Shown here: positions 1 to 7,248 of the stretch, one piece after another
Numbering within the stretch: the stretch's first letter is position 1
Layout: each line of letters starts with the position of its first letter
Assembly (NCBI GenBank): GCA_021849745.1
Contig: JAJZSN010000010.1
Location: 1 to 50,122, forward strand
Length of the DNA: 50,122 bases
DNA from: Bacillota bacterium
GTDB lineage: Bacteria > Bacillota > GCA-003054495 > Carboxydocellales > JAJZSN01
Direction of reading: 5' to 3'
Notes under the pieces: model-generated
Seen by the model: only the letters and a program-made list of their open reading frames with translations
Told to the model about the DNA's origin: nothing
Database searches by the model: none
Translations under genes and position numbers: made by a program

Positions 1-198
1 GTTAAAGCCAAGAGAGTGGTCCAAATGCTCTACGAATACTATGCTCAGCACCCCGAAGAATTGCCTGCTGAAGTTATTTGTCGCCATGACCAACTTGATG
101 TTAACCGTACGGTAGTGGACTATATTGCGGGAATGACCGACAGGTATGCCTTGAAGGTATTTCAGCAGCTTTTTTTGCCTATACCCTGGATACCGTAA
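1..198 (+). CDS. dgt: dGTPase-like HD phosphohydrolase, C-terminal end (partial)
   Basis: Only the last 65 codons are in the window; the frame is open from base 1. The tail contains DYIAGMTDRYAL, which is typical of the C-terminus of the Firmicutes deoxyguanosinetriphosphate triphosphohydrolase-like HD family. These enzymes remove the whole triphosphate from dNTPs. The HD catalytic core lies upstream of the window and cannot be checked. The position directly before yqxD-dnaG-rpoD is the usual one in Clostridia, which supports the assignment. Confidence 0.75.
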   Translation, partial: VKAKRVVQMLYEYYAQHPEELPAEVICRHDQLDVNRTVVDYIAGMTDRYALKVFQQLFLPIPWIP

Positions 199-281
199 TC
201 GGGTTACAAAGGAATAAATTGGTTTTAATTGGTCTATAATATATAAGTCATAACAAAATTTTGTCGAGCTAAGAAGGAAAA

Positions 282-770
282 ATGTTACTTATAGAGAATA
301 CTAATAAAGCAATATGCAGAATACTGGTAGATGCTGACTCCTGTCCTGTAAAGGACATCATTATTGACCTTGCCGCCAATTATGGAATCGAGGTTATTTT
401 TATCGCCAGTATGAGCCATTATAGTCAGCACAGTCAGGGGTTTCAATGGATTTATGTTGATTCTTTGCCCCAGGCGGTGGATATGGCAATCAGCAATTTA
501 GTTCAACCGGGGAATGTGGTTGTTACTCAGGATTATGGTTTAGCTGCAATTATTCTGGGTAAAGGGGGTAAGGTCGTCTCCCCTAGGGGTAAAGTATTTA
601 CCTGCGAGAATATAGACCTGCTTTTAGAACAACGGAACCTGGAAGCACGGATTAGAAAAGGCGGAGGCCGTACCAAAGGCCCAAAAGCCCTGACTAAGGG
701 AGACAGACAACGGTTTGCGGACAATTTAATAAAGATAATTACGGCCATAAACCAAGAGCTCCCATCTTAG
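282..770 (+). CDS. yqxD: UPF0178/DUF188 family protein (YaiI/YqxD)
   Basis: A 162-residue protein of the YaiI/YqxD family (PIN-like fold, biochemical role not established). The N-terminal signature VDADSCPVK (about residues 16-24) and the later TQDYGLA and RKGGGRTKGPKAL stretches are family landmarks. The ATG at 282 follows AAGAAGGAAAA. The first nine residues before the conserved ICRILVDAD core are not conserved, so translation could begin slightly later. yqxD immediately upstream of dnaG and sigA is the classic Bacillus/Clostridia order. A TATAAT at 235-240 may be its -10 box, but no good -35 is seen. Confidence 0.85.
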   Translation: MLLIENTNKAICRILVDADSCPVKDIIIDLAANYGIEVIFIASMSHYSQHSQGFQWIYVDSLPQAVDMAISNLVQPGNVVVTQDYGLAAIILGKGGKVVSPRGKVFTCENIDLLLEQRNLEARIRKGGGRTKGPKALTKGDRQRFADNLIKIITAINQELPS

Positions 771-842
771 AACTCTTTTCAGCAGGAAAATATTAATTTA
801 CGGCGAAACATTGTTATACATGGTAGTTGGAAGGTGAGTAAG

Positions 843-2657
843 GTGAGCAGGATTCCCGATCATGTGGTGGAAGATGTACGCACCGCTGCTGATATAGTTC
901 AGATTATCTCAGATTATGTAGCCCTAAAGAAAAAAGGTAGGTATTATACCGGATTATGTCCTTTTCATCACGAAGATACTCCTTCTTTTACCGTTACACC
1001 CGATAAACAGATATTTTATTGTTTTGGATGTAACGTCGGGGGTAATGTTTTTAAGTTTATTATGCTTAAAGAAAACCTTACTTTTCCTGAAGCTGTACGT
1101 TTTCTGGCCGAACGAATCGGGATTGCTCTTCCCAGTCCGGAAGAGAAGACTCCCTCACGGGCCCAGCAAGCCAGGGATAAAGCTTATGTTGTGAATAAAT
1201 TGGCCACCGATTACTGGCACAAACTTCTATTAAAAGGTTCAGCGGGGGCTGAAGCCAGGGATTACTTAAATGAGAGAAGCCTGGATGAAACCGTAATCGA
1301 AAAGTTTCAACTAGGTTTTTCCGCCCCTCAATGGGATGGATTGCTTAACTACCTGGGCAAGCAAGGGGTATCCCACTCCGAGGCGGAAAAAATGGGGTTG
1401 GCTTTAGCTAAGGAGAAGGGCAATGGATACTATGACCGTTTCCGCAATAGGGTGATGTTTCCTATCTGGAACCATCACGGCAAAGTTGTTGGTTTCGGCG
1501 GTCGGGTCATGGATGGTTCGGTACCCAAGTACCTTAATTCCCCAGAAACCGAACTCTTTAGCAAGGGCAACACTTTATATGGACTTAATTTTGCAGCCAA
1601 GAGCATCAGGGAGCAGGAACAGGCTATCGTGGTGGAAGGTTACTTGGATGTAATCAGGGCCCACCAATATGGGTTTACTAATGTGGTTGCCTCTTTGGGC
1701 ACCGCCATGACCCCTGAACATGGTAAGTTATTGATGCGTTATACCAGGGATGTTGTTATTGCCTTCGATGCCGATGCGGCTGGAATCCGGGCCGCTGTCC
1801 GAGGGCTGGAGATTCTACAGGAAGTGGGCTGCCGGGTTAAGGTTTTGGCCATACCTGATGGCAAAGATCCCGATGAATTTATCGCCAAATACGGGGCGGA
1901 GGCTTTTAAGCAATTGCTGCAAACCCATTCCAAATCCTTGATAATCTTTAAAATGAATCAAGCCATGGCCAGTCGGGATACCTCAACTGTTAAAGGGAAA
2001 CTGGCAGTTTTCGAGGAAGTTTTGCCTAATCTGGCCCGGGTGCGTAATCAAGTAGAACAGGAAGAATACCTGTCTGTCATCGGACGAGAGCTCAATCTTA
2101 GCTGGGAAACTATAAAGGGTGAACTTAATAAATACCGTGCCGAAACAGGAAAAAAGCCTTTCGCTGGGGATAAATTTGACAAAAATAGGCATAATACTTA
2201 TATATCGGCCTCTCCTGGCGAACATAGGAATTTAGGGTTAACCGAAACTGCTCTGGAACGGGCGGAGTTAACCTTGGTACGGCTGATGGTGGAAAACCCT
2301 GGCCTGGTATCCCAAGTGAAACAAAGGTTAGGGTTAGATTTTTTTCGTGATATCCAGTTAAACCGGTTGGTACAGTTAATAGATCAGGTCTATCTGGAAA
2401 AAGGTTCTTGTAAACCTGATCAATTATATAATTATATTGATGACTCGGTATTAACGGCAGTTCTTGGTCGGCTCTTAACCAGGGAAATGCCTACCGACCA
2501 TTGGGAACAGCAATTTAATGATTGCTTGGCCATGATCGAAAAGGCTGGCGTCACAGACCGGAAAACCATCCTATTAAAAGAGATTGCTGAAGCAGAAAAA
2601 GCAGGAGATTTTCAACGGGTTATCGAATTAACTACAGAGTATAAAAATCTGTTATAA
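843..2657 (+). CDS. dnaG: DNA primase
   Basis: A 604-residue DnaG, which makes RNA primers at the replication fork in association with DnaB. The N-terminal CHC2 zinc finger shows LCPFHHEDTPSF then YCFGCNVGGN (about residues 37-65). The catalytic TOPRIM domain follows, with VVEGYLDVI and AFDADAAG. The C-terminal third is the less conserved DnaB-binding region. The GTG at 843 is chosen because AAGGTGAG (831-838) sits at proper spacing; an in-frame GTG at 834 would overlap that site. It lies 30 bp before rpoD, so co-transcription is likely. Confidence 0.95.
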   Translation: MSRIPDHVVEDVRTAADIVQIISDYVALKKKGRYYTGLCPFHHEDTPSFTVTPDKQIFYCFGCNVGGNVFKFIMLKENLTFPEAVRFLAERIGIALPSPEEKTPSRAQQARDKAYVVNKLATDYWHKLLLKGSAGAEARDYLNERSLDETVIEKFQLGFSAPQWDGLLNYLGKQGVSHSEAEKMGLALAKEKGNGYYDRFRNRVMFPIWNHHGKVVGFGGRVMDGSVPKYLNSPETELFSKGNTLYGLNFAAKSIREQEQAIVVEGYLDVIRAHQYGFTNVVASLGTAMTPEHGKLLMRYTRDVVIAFDADAAGIRAAVRGLEILQEVGCRVKVLAIPDGKDPDEFIAKYGAEAFKQLLQTHSKSLIIFKMNQAMASRDTSTVKGKLAVFEEVLPNLARVRNQVEQEEYLSVIGRELNLSWETIKGELNKYRAETGKKPFAGDKFDKNRHNTYISASPGEHRNLGLTETALERAELTLVRLMVENPGLVSQVKQRLGLDFFRDIQLNRLVQLIDQVYLEKGSCKPDQLYNYIDDSVLTAVLGRLLTREMPTDHWEQQFNDCLAMIEKAGVTDRKTILLKEIAEAEKAGDFQRVIELTTEYKNLL

Positions 2658-2687
2658 AATGTCTACCCGTTGAAGGGGGGGAAAACA

Positions 2688-3827
2688 ATGTCCAAAGAGC
2701 AAGAGCAAGAGCAAGAACAGGAAAAAGCCAAGGAAAAGAACGAATTAAAATTTAAAGAACTTATTGAAAAAGGGAAAAAACGGGGCCTTTTAACTTATAG
2801 TGAAGTCATGGACGTGTTACAGGGTGTAGAATTGAGTCCCGAGCAGATAGATGACATCTACGAACAGTTAAGTGGAATGGGCATTGATGTGATTCCCGAG
2901 ACCGGGGATCTGGAACCTCTGGAAACCGAAGAAATTGAGCCTGCTGATGTTGATGTAGATGAAGAAGTAGAGTTAGATTTATCCGTTCCTGAAGGAATTG
3001 GCATAGATGACCCAGTTCGTATGTATCTAAAGGAAATCGGAAGAGTTCCCTTGCTAAGTGCAGACGAGGAAATTCAATTGGCCAAGGGTATGGAAGAAGG
3101 AGACGAAGAAGCCAAGCGCCGTTTAGCCGAGGCTAACCTACGGTTAGTAGTTAGTATTGCCAAGCGTTATGTGGGCCGGGGGATGTTGTTCCTGGATTTA
3201 ATTCAGGAAGGGAATCTTGGTTTGATTAAAGCGGTGGAGAAATTTGATTTCCGTAAAGGATTTAAATTCAGTACCTATGCTACCTGGTGGATTCGCCAGG
3301 CCATTACCAGGGCCATCGCCGATCAGGCTAGAACCATCAGGATTCCAGTCCATATGGTGGAAACTATCAATAAATTGATTCGGGTTTCTCGTCAGCTTTT
3401 GCAGGAATTAGGCCGTGAGCCTCTGCCAGAAGAGATTGCCAGGGAGATGGATATTCCCGTGGAAAGGGTGCGGGAGATTCAGAAAATTGCCCAGGAACCT
3501 GTTTCCCTGGAGACCCCCATCGGTGAAGAAGAAGATTCCCATCTAGGGGATTTCATAGAGGACCAGGATGCCCCTGCTCCCGCTGAAGCGGCTTCTTTTA
3601 TGTTGTTAAAGGAACAACTGGAGGAAGTTTTGGAAACATTGACCCCAAGGGAAGAAAAAGTATTACGCCTGCGTTTCGGTTTGGATGACGGCCGTTCCAG
3701 AACCCTGGAGGAAGTAGGTCAGGAGTTCGGAGTTACCCGGGAACGGATTCGTCAGATCGAAGCCAAGGCCTTACGAAAGTTAAGGCACCCCAGTAGAAGT
3801 AAGAAATTGAAGGATTATTTGGATTAA
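2688..3827 (+). CDS. rpoD: RNA polymerase primary sigma factor (SigA/RpoD)
   Basis: A 379-residue housekeeping sigma-70 factor. Region 1.1-like sequence spans about residues 20-75. Region 1.2 has [16 protein letters not shown], region 2 has [18 protein letters not shown] and [17 protein letters not shown], and the region 4 helix-turn-helix has [18 protein letters not shown] near the end. The ATG at 2688 follows GAAGGGGGGG at 6-bp spacing; an upstream TTG at 2670 lies before that site and is rejected. The N-terminus has a short low-complexity EQEQEQEQE tract from a tandem GAGCAA-like hexamer. It forms an operon with dnaG. Confidence 0.96.
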   Translation: MSKEQEQEQEQEKAKEKNELKFKELIEKGKKRGLLTYSEVMDVLQGVELSPEQIDDIYEQLSGMGIDVIPETGDLEPLETEEIEPADVDVDEEVELDLSVPEGIGIDDPVRMYLKEIGRVPLLSADEEIQLAKGMEEGDEEAKRRLAEANLRLVVSIAKRYVGRGMLFLDLIQEGNLGLIKAVEKFDFRKGFKFSTYATWWIRQAITRAIADQARTIRIPVHMVETINKLIRVSRQLLQELGREPLPEEIAREMDIPVERVREIQKIAQEPVSLETPIGEEEDSHLGDFIEDQDAPAPAEAASFMLLKEQLEEVLETLTPREEKVLRLRFGLDDGRSRTLEEVGQEFGVTRERIRQIEAKALRKLRHPSRSKKLKDYLD

Positions 3828-3847
3828 TTTTTTGTAGGAACATGAAG

Positions 3848-3894
3848 AAAACCTGCCCCCTTGTTTAACTAGAGAGAGCAGGGTTTTTTTACTT
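3848..3894 (+). terminator. Rho-independent terminator after rpoD
   Basis: AAAACCTGC and GCAGGGTTTT form a stem with one bulged base, followed by a run of seven T residues. It closes the yqxD-dnaG-rpoD unit just before the convergent minus-strand ferredoxin gene. Confidence 0.6.
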
Positions 3895-3913
3895 ATATCA
3901 AACTGTTGTGTTT

Positions 3914-4604
3914 TTAGTCGGTTAACACTTGACCGCCGGTGTCTATGGTAACTACGTTAACCATCATGCTTTTACCACTTTTCGCCACAGCCTCCTTGAC
4001 CATAGTTACCAAAGCGCCACAGCAGGGGACGGACATTCTGACCAGTGTTACACTTTTGATTTCATTAAGCCTAAACATTTCCGTGAGTTTTTCCCCATAG
4101 TTCACATTATCTAGTTTGGGGCAGCCAATAAGGGTAATACGGCCTTTTATGAAATCCTGATGGAAATTGGCATAGGCATAAGCGGAACAGTCAGCAGCGA
4201 TTAAGAGGTCAGCATTATTAAGAAAAGAGGCGTTTACGGGGATTAGCTTGATCTGACAAGGCCACTGGCGAAGCTGTGATTCTGCCGTAGTCCCGGAGTG
4301 GCACGAACAGTTCCGGGATTTTTCCAGAACCCTGACTGAACTGCCTGGGCAGCCGCAGGGTAAGGTTTTGGTTTGGAGTTCTTTCGCCTCCACGTGTTTT
4401 TTCATGGCTTCCTCATCAAAGGCTGCAGCTTCTCTTTCGATAATGGTGATTGCATCGGCAGGGCACTCGGGGAGCACAGTAGGCTTCTGATACAAGCCGG
4501 GCTTTGCCGTTAACCAACTCCAGAGCTCCTTCATGGCAGGCAGTGATGCATAAGCCACACCCATTGCATTTTTCTTCATTTATTTCTACAATTTTTCTAA
4601 GCAT
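3914..4604 (-). pseudogene. 4Fe-4S ferredoxin-domain protein with a small disabling deletion
   Basis: Two overlapping minus-strand frames make one gene. The N-terminal frame starts at ATG 4604 after GTGAGG and encodes the first cluster motif CNGCGLCITACHEGAL. The frame then jumps near 4468-4480, where the second cluster motif should be: YC runs straight towards PECPADAITI, so two of its four cysteines are absent. The missing piece is roughly 17 bp by comparison with the usual spacing, which is an inference. The rest (PCGCPGS, a cysteine-rich stretch, then LIAADCSAYAYANFH and RMSVPCCGAL) is intact and resembles a conserved ferredoxin-plus-CoA-like domain protein of anaerobic Firmicutes. It could also be an assembly error. 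Confidence 0.65.
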
Positions 4605-4668
4605 TTTCTTCAACCTCACTTTATGTGATTAGTATATTCACATTATAAACCAAAGTTAATAAAAAAAC

Positions 4669-4684
4669 AGTGAGGTATATCACA
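4669..4684. promoter_or_regulatory. Possible Crp/Fnr-family operator
   Basis: AGTGA-N6-TCACA matches the dyad geometry of Crp/Fnr family sites at all positions but one. A second dyad, ATGTGA-N9-TCACAT, lies at 4623-4643. Both are in the leader of the divergent minus-strand ferredoxin gene. No regulator gene is nearby, so the assignment is tentative. Confidence 0.3.
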
Positions 4685-4740
4685 TATATAGGGCTTTTGA
4701 TAATAAAATCAATATGGTGTATTAGAATGTTGTAAAAAAC

Positions 4741-4769
4741 TTGACTAACTATGTTAAAATCGCTATAAT
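4741..4769 (+). promoter_or_regulatory. Sigma-A promoter upstream of tRNA cluster (distal)
   Basis: TTGACT and TATAAT are separated by exactly 17 bp. It lies about 100 bp upstream of the tRNA-Asn gene and points at it. Confidence 0.55.
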
Positions 4770-4817
4770 AATTTATGCAAAAGCCAATAGTTCTATTTTT
4801 TTAGCAAAATTATACTC

Positions 4818-4846
4818 TTGACCAACTCATTATTTTATCGTATAAT
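4818..4846 (+). promoter_or_regulatory. Sigma-A promoter of the tRNA cluster (proximal)
   Basis: TTGACC and TATAAT are separated by 17 bp, 20 bp before the mature 5' end of tRNA-Asn. It is a near-consensus promoter, as expected for stable RNA genes. Confidence 0.75.
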
Positions 4847-4865
4847 GAGTTTTGTCACCAAACGT

Positions 4866-4940
4866 TCCTCGGTAGCTCAATGGTGGAGCACCCGGCTGTT
4901 AACCGGTAGGTTGCAGGTTCGAGTCCTGCCCGGGGAGCCA
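4866..4940 (+). tRNA. tRNA-Asn (GTT)
   Basis: A full cloverleaf. The acceptor TCCTCGG pairs with CCGGGGA using one T-G wobble; the anticodon loop is CTGTTAA, the T-arm is GGTTCGAGTCC, and CCA is encoded. It is the first of four tRNAs behind two sigma-A promoters. Confidence 0.95.
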
Positions 4941-4953
4941 TTTTATGTCTTGA

Positions 4954-5028
4954 GGGCCTATAGCTCAGCGGTAGAGCAACCGGCTCATAACCGGTCGGTC
5001 CCTGGTTCGATCCCAGGTGGGCCCACCA
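4954..5028 (+). tRNA. tRNA-Met (CAT)
   Basis: The acceptor GGGCCTA pairs with TGGGCCC, the anticodon loop is CTCATAA and CCA is encoded. The anticodon stem lacks the three G-C pairs of initiator tRNA, so it is elongator Met, or Ile2 if C34 is modified to lysidine. Confidence 0.93.
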
Positions 5029-5127
5029 TTGCTTAAGAGCAAGGCCTAACAGGTCAGGTTTAAGGGGTTAGGGTTCAGCTAAATAGCTGACGACTGATGA
5101 CTGACAATAAAGGAATCCATGCAAGAT

Positions 5128-5203
5128 GGCCCCTTGGTCAAGCGGCCTAAGACACCGCCCTTTCACGGCGGTAACACGGGTTCGAATCCCGTAGGGGTCA
5201 CCA
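5128..5203 (+). tRNA. tRNA-Glu (TTC)
   Basis: The acceptor GGCCCCT pairs with AGGGGTC, the anticodon TTC lies in loop CTTTCAC, the T-arm is GGGTTCGAATCCC and CCA is encoded. About 100 bp containing a CTGACGACTGA-type repeat separate it from tRNA-Met. Confidence 0.95.
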
Positions 5204-5211
5204 TATTTTTC

Positions 5212-5287
<76 letters not shown>

Positions 5288-5355
5288 AAAAGCATTTAAA
5301 ACTACAATTTAGGCGATTTACATAAGGGCATTTTATAAACCGTGGATATAGGATG

Positions 5356-5388
5356 AGGCAGACAGCAGATTAAGCTGTCTGCCTTTGC
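5356..5388 (+). terminator. Terminator-like hairpin after the tRNA cluster
   Basis: AGGCAGACAGC and GCTGTCTGCCTT form an 11-12 bp stem with a 7-nt loop. The T-run is short and interrupted (TTTGCTG). The rest of 5288-5568 shows no gene. Confidence 0.55.
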
Positions 5389-5568
5389 TGTTGTTCCGCA
5401 AATTTCTCGGCTTCTTCGGCAAAGGCACCGACGCTAATTATCGAATAAATATAAACCGAATTTTTCAAAAGCGTAAAATATCTGGTAAAACTGATGCGGA
5501 TTTTGGTATAATAAGTTGAAACTTATAAAATAGGTAGCGAAATATTACAACCATTAAAGGAGCGTAGT

Positions 5569-5700
5569 ATGGAGATATTCGACAATATAACAAAAACTGT
5601 GAAAGATGACTTAGCGGTCACCATCGAAAAGGGTAGCCGCCTTTCCATTGCTGCTGCTTGTTTTATACGCATACCAGATTTTGAAGAAGCAATTTGACCA
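5569..5700 (+). pseudogene. 5' fragment of a PLD-domain DEAD/DEAH helicase
   Basis: ATG at 5569 after AAAGGAG encodes MEIFDNITKTVKDDLAV, then RLSIAAACF. This resembles the N-terminus of large helicases with a phospholipase-D-like N-terminal domain found in restriction/defence islands. The frame breaks at about 5664: the expected continuation (YAYQILKKQF) is in another frame, consistent with loss of about 4 nt. The gene then stops being helicase and joins RhuM-like sequence near 5700. Only about 45 of many hundreds of residues remain. The identification rests on pattern memory and needs a database search. Confidence 0.5.
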
Positions 5701-6406
5701 TAGCTTTGAAATGCGGTATGAGGACGAAAATATCTGGCTGACATAAAAAATGATGGCGACGCTGTATGATGTGTCGGTTTCCGCTGTCAACCAGCATATC
5801 AAAAAAGTTTTTGATGACGGTGAATTGGAAGCGGATTCAGTTATTAAGAAATACTTAATAACTGAATCCGATGGAAAAACCTATAATACCAAGCATTATG
5901 CCTTGCAGATGGTTATTGCCGTAGGCTTTAAGGTCAACTCCGAAAAAGCTGTACAGTTCCGCAAATGGGTTAACCAAATCGCCAAAGATTATACGATTAA
6001 AGGTTGGGTTATGGATGATGAGCGAATAAAAAGAGGTTCATACTTAACCGATATATATTTCGAGGAACAGCTTGCAAGGATAAGGGAAATCCGTGCGAGT
6101 GAGCGAAAGTTCTATCAAAAAGTAACTGACTTATACGCAACGGCAATTGATTATGACAAAAACGCAAAATCAACAAAGCGGTTTTACGCAACAGTGCAGA
6201 ACAAAATGCACTATGACGTCCACGGCCACACCGCAGCGGAACTTATCGTTGACAGGGCGAACAGTGAAAAAGAGCATATGGGTCTTACCACTTGGCAAGA
6301 TGCCCCCGATGGCAAAATCAAAATAATAGATGTGTCAATTGCTAAAAACTATTTGTCCGAATTTGAGTTGAATCAATTAAACCGTATTGGTATGAGGGTG
6401 ATCTGA
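5701..6406 (+). pseudogene. RhuM/virulence-associated family protein, copy 1 (broken at both ends)
   Basis: The RhuM-family sequence begins in mid-gene (FEMRYEDENIWLT), directly after the helicase fragment. It meets TAA at 5744 where the family has Gln (WLTQK; CAA to TAA), and then runs open from ATG 5750 to 6406. Recognisable stretches are NQHIKKVFDDGEL, LARIREIRASERKFYQK and HGHTAAELIVDRA. The 3' end is also lost: after LNQLNRI the family normally continues with VTMYLDYAEL, but here it ends within five codons. RhuM genes often sit beside type III restriction genes, and their function is unclear. An internal translation start at 5750 could still make 218 residues. Confidence 0.65.
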
Positions 6407-6407
6407 T

Positions 6408-7248
6408 ATGAAGCAGGAAGATAAAATTATTTTATATACGACTGACAGCGGCAATGTGACCGTCTCGGTACGATTTGAGGACGAAAACTTTTGGATGACC
6501 CAAAAAGCCATTGCGGAACTGTTTGATGTAAAAGTGCCGGCGATAACAAAGCACTTGAAGAACATCTACGACGAGGATGAATTGACCCGTAAAGCAACTG
6601 TTTCCAAAAAGGAAATAGTTCAAATAGAAGGAAACCGTGAAGTTACTCGGATGGTGGATTTCTACAGTCTAGATGCCATAATTGCCATAGGATACCGCGT
6701 TAATTCAAAAAAAGCTACTCGCTTTCGCCAATGGGCGACCATAACGCTACATGAATACATCCAAAAGGGCTTTGTCTTAAATGACGAACTGCTGAAAAAC
6801 GGTAAGCCTTTTGGCAAGGATTACTTTGACGAGTTGCTGGCGCGCATCCGTGAGATACGCGCCAGTGAGCGACGTGCTTACCAGAAGATTGCTGATGTAT
6901 TTGAGCAGTGCAGTTACGACTGTGGGGGTAGCGAAAAACTACCTGAGCGAAAAGGAGCTATCGCGTCTGAACCGCATCGTGACCATGTTTATTGATTACG
7001 CTGAGTTAATGGCAGAGGACGAAATACCGATGAGCATGGCGGACTGGTTGCGTGAGACGGATAATTTCCTGAAGAATAATCGCCGGAAAGTCCTTGCAGG
7101 TAAAGGCACGGTTTCCCATGATGAAGCTATAAAAAAAGCGGAAGATATCTACGAGCAGTTCCGTATAAAGCAGGATAGGGACTATATTTCGCAATTCGAT
7201 AGAGATACGGCAAAATACTTAAAGGGCGAAGGAAGTAAGGACAAATGA
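6408..7248 (+). pseudogene. RhuM/virulence-associated family protein, copy 2 (internal deletion, frameshift)
   Basis: Starts at ATG 6408 with a GAGGGTGATCTGAT leader. VSVRFEDENFWMTQK, YSLDAIIAIGYRVNSKKATRFRQW and LARIREIRASERRAYQK are in one frame. At about 6905 that frame jumps, and the 3' part (VAKNYLSEKELSRLNRI, DYAELMAEDEIPMSMADW) is in another. Compared with copy 1, about 70-80 residues of the middle are missing. It is a diverged paralogue of copy 1, not a recent duplicate. It overlaps the start of the Res gene by 4 bp, so the original order was rhuM-res. Confidence 0.7.
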
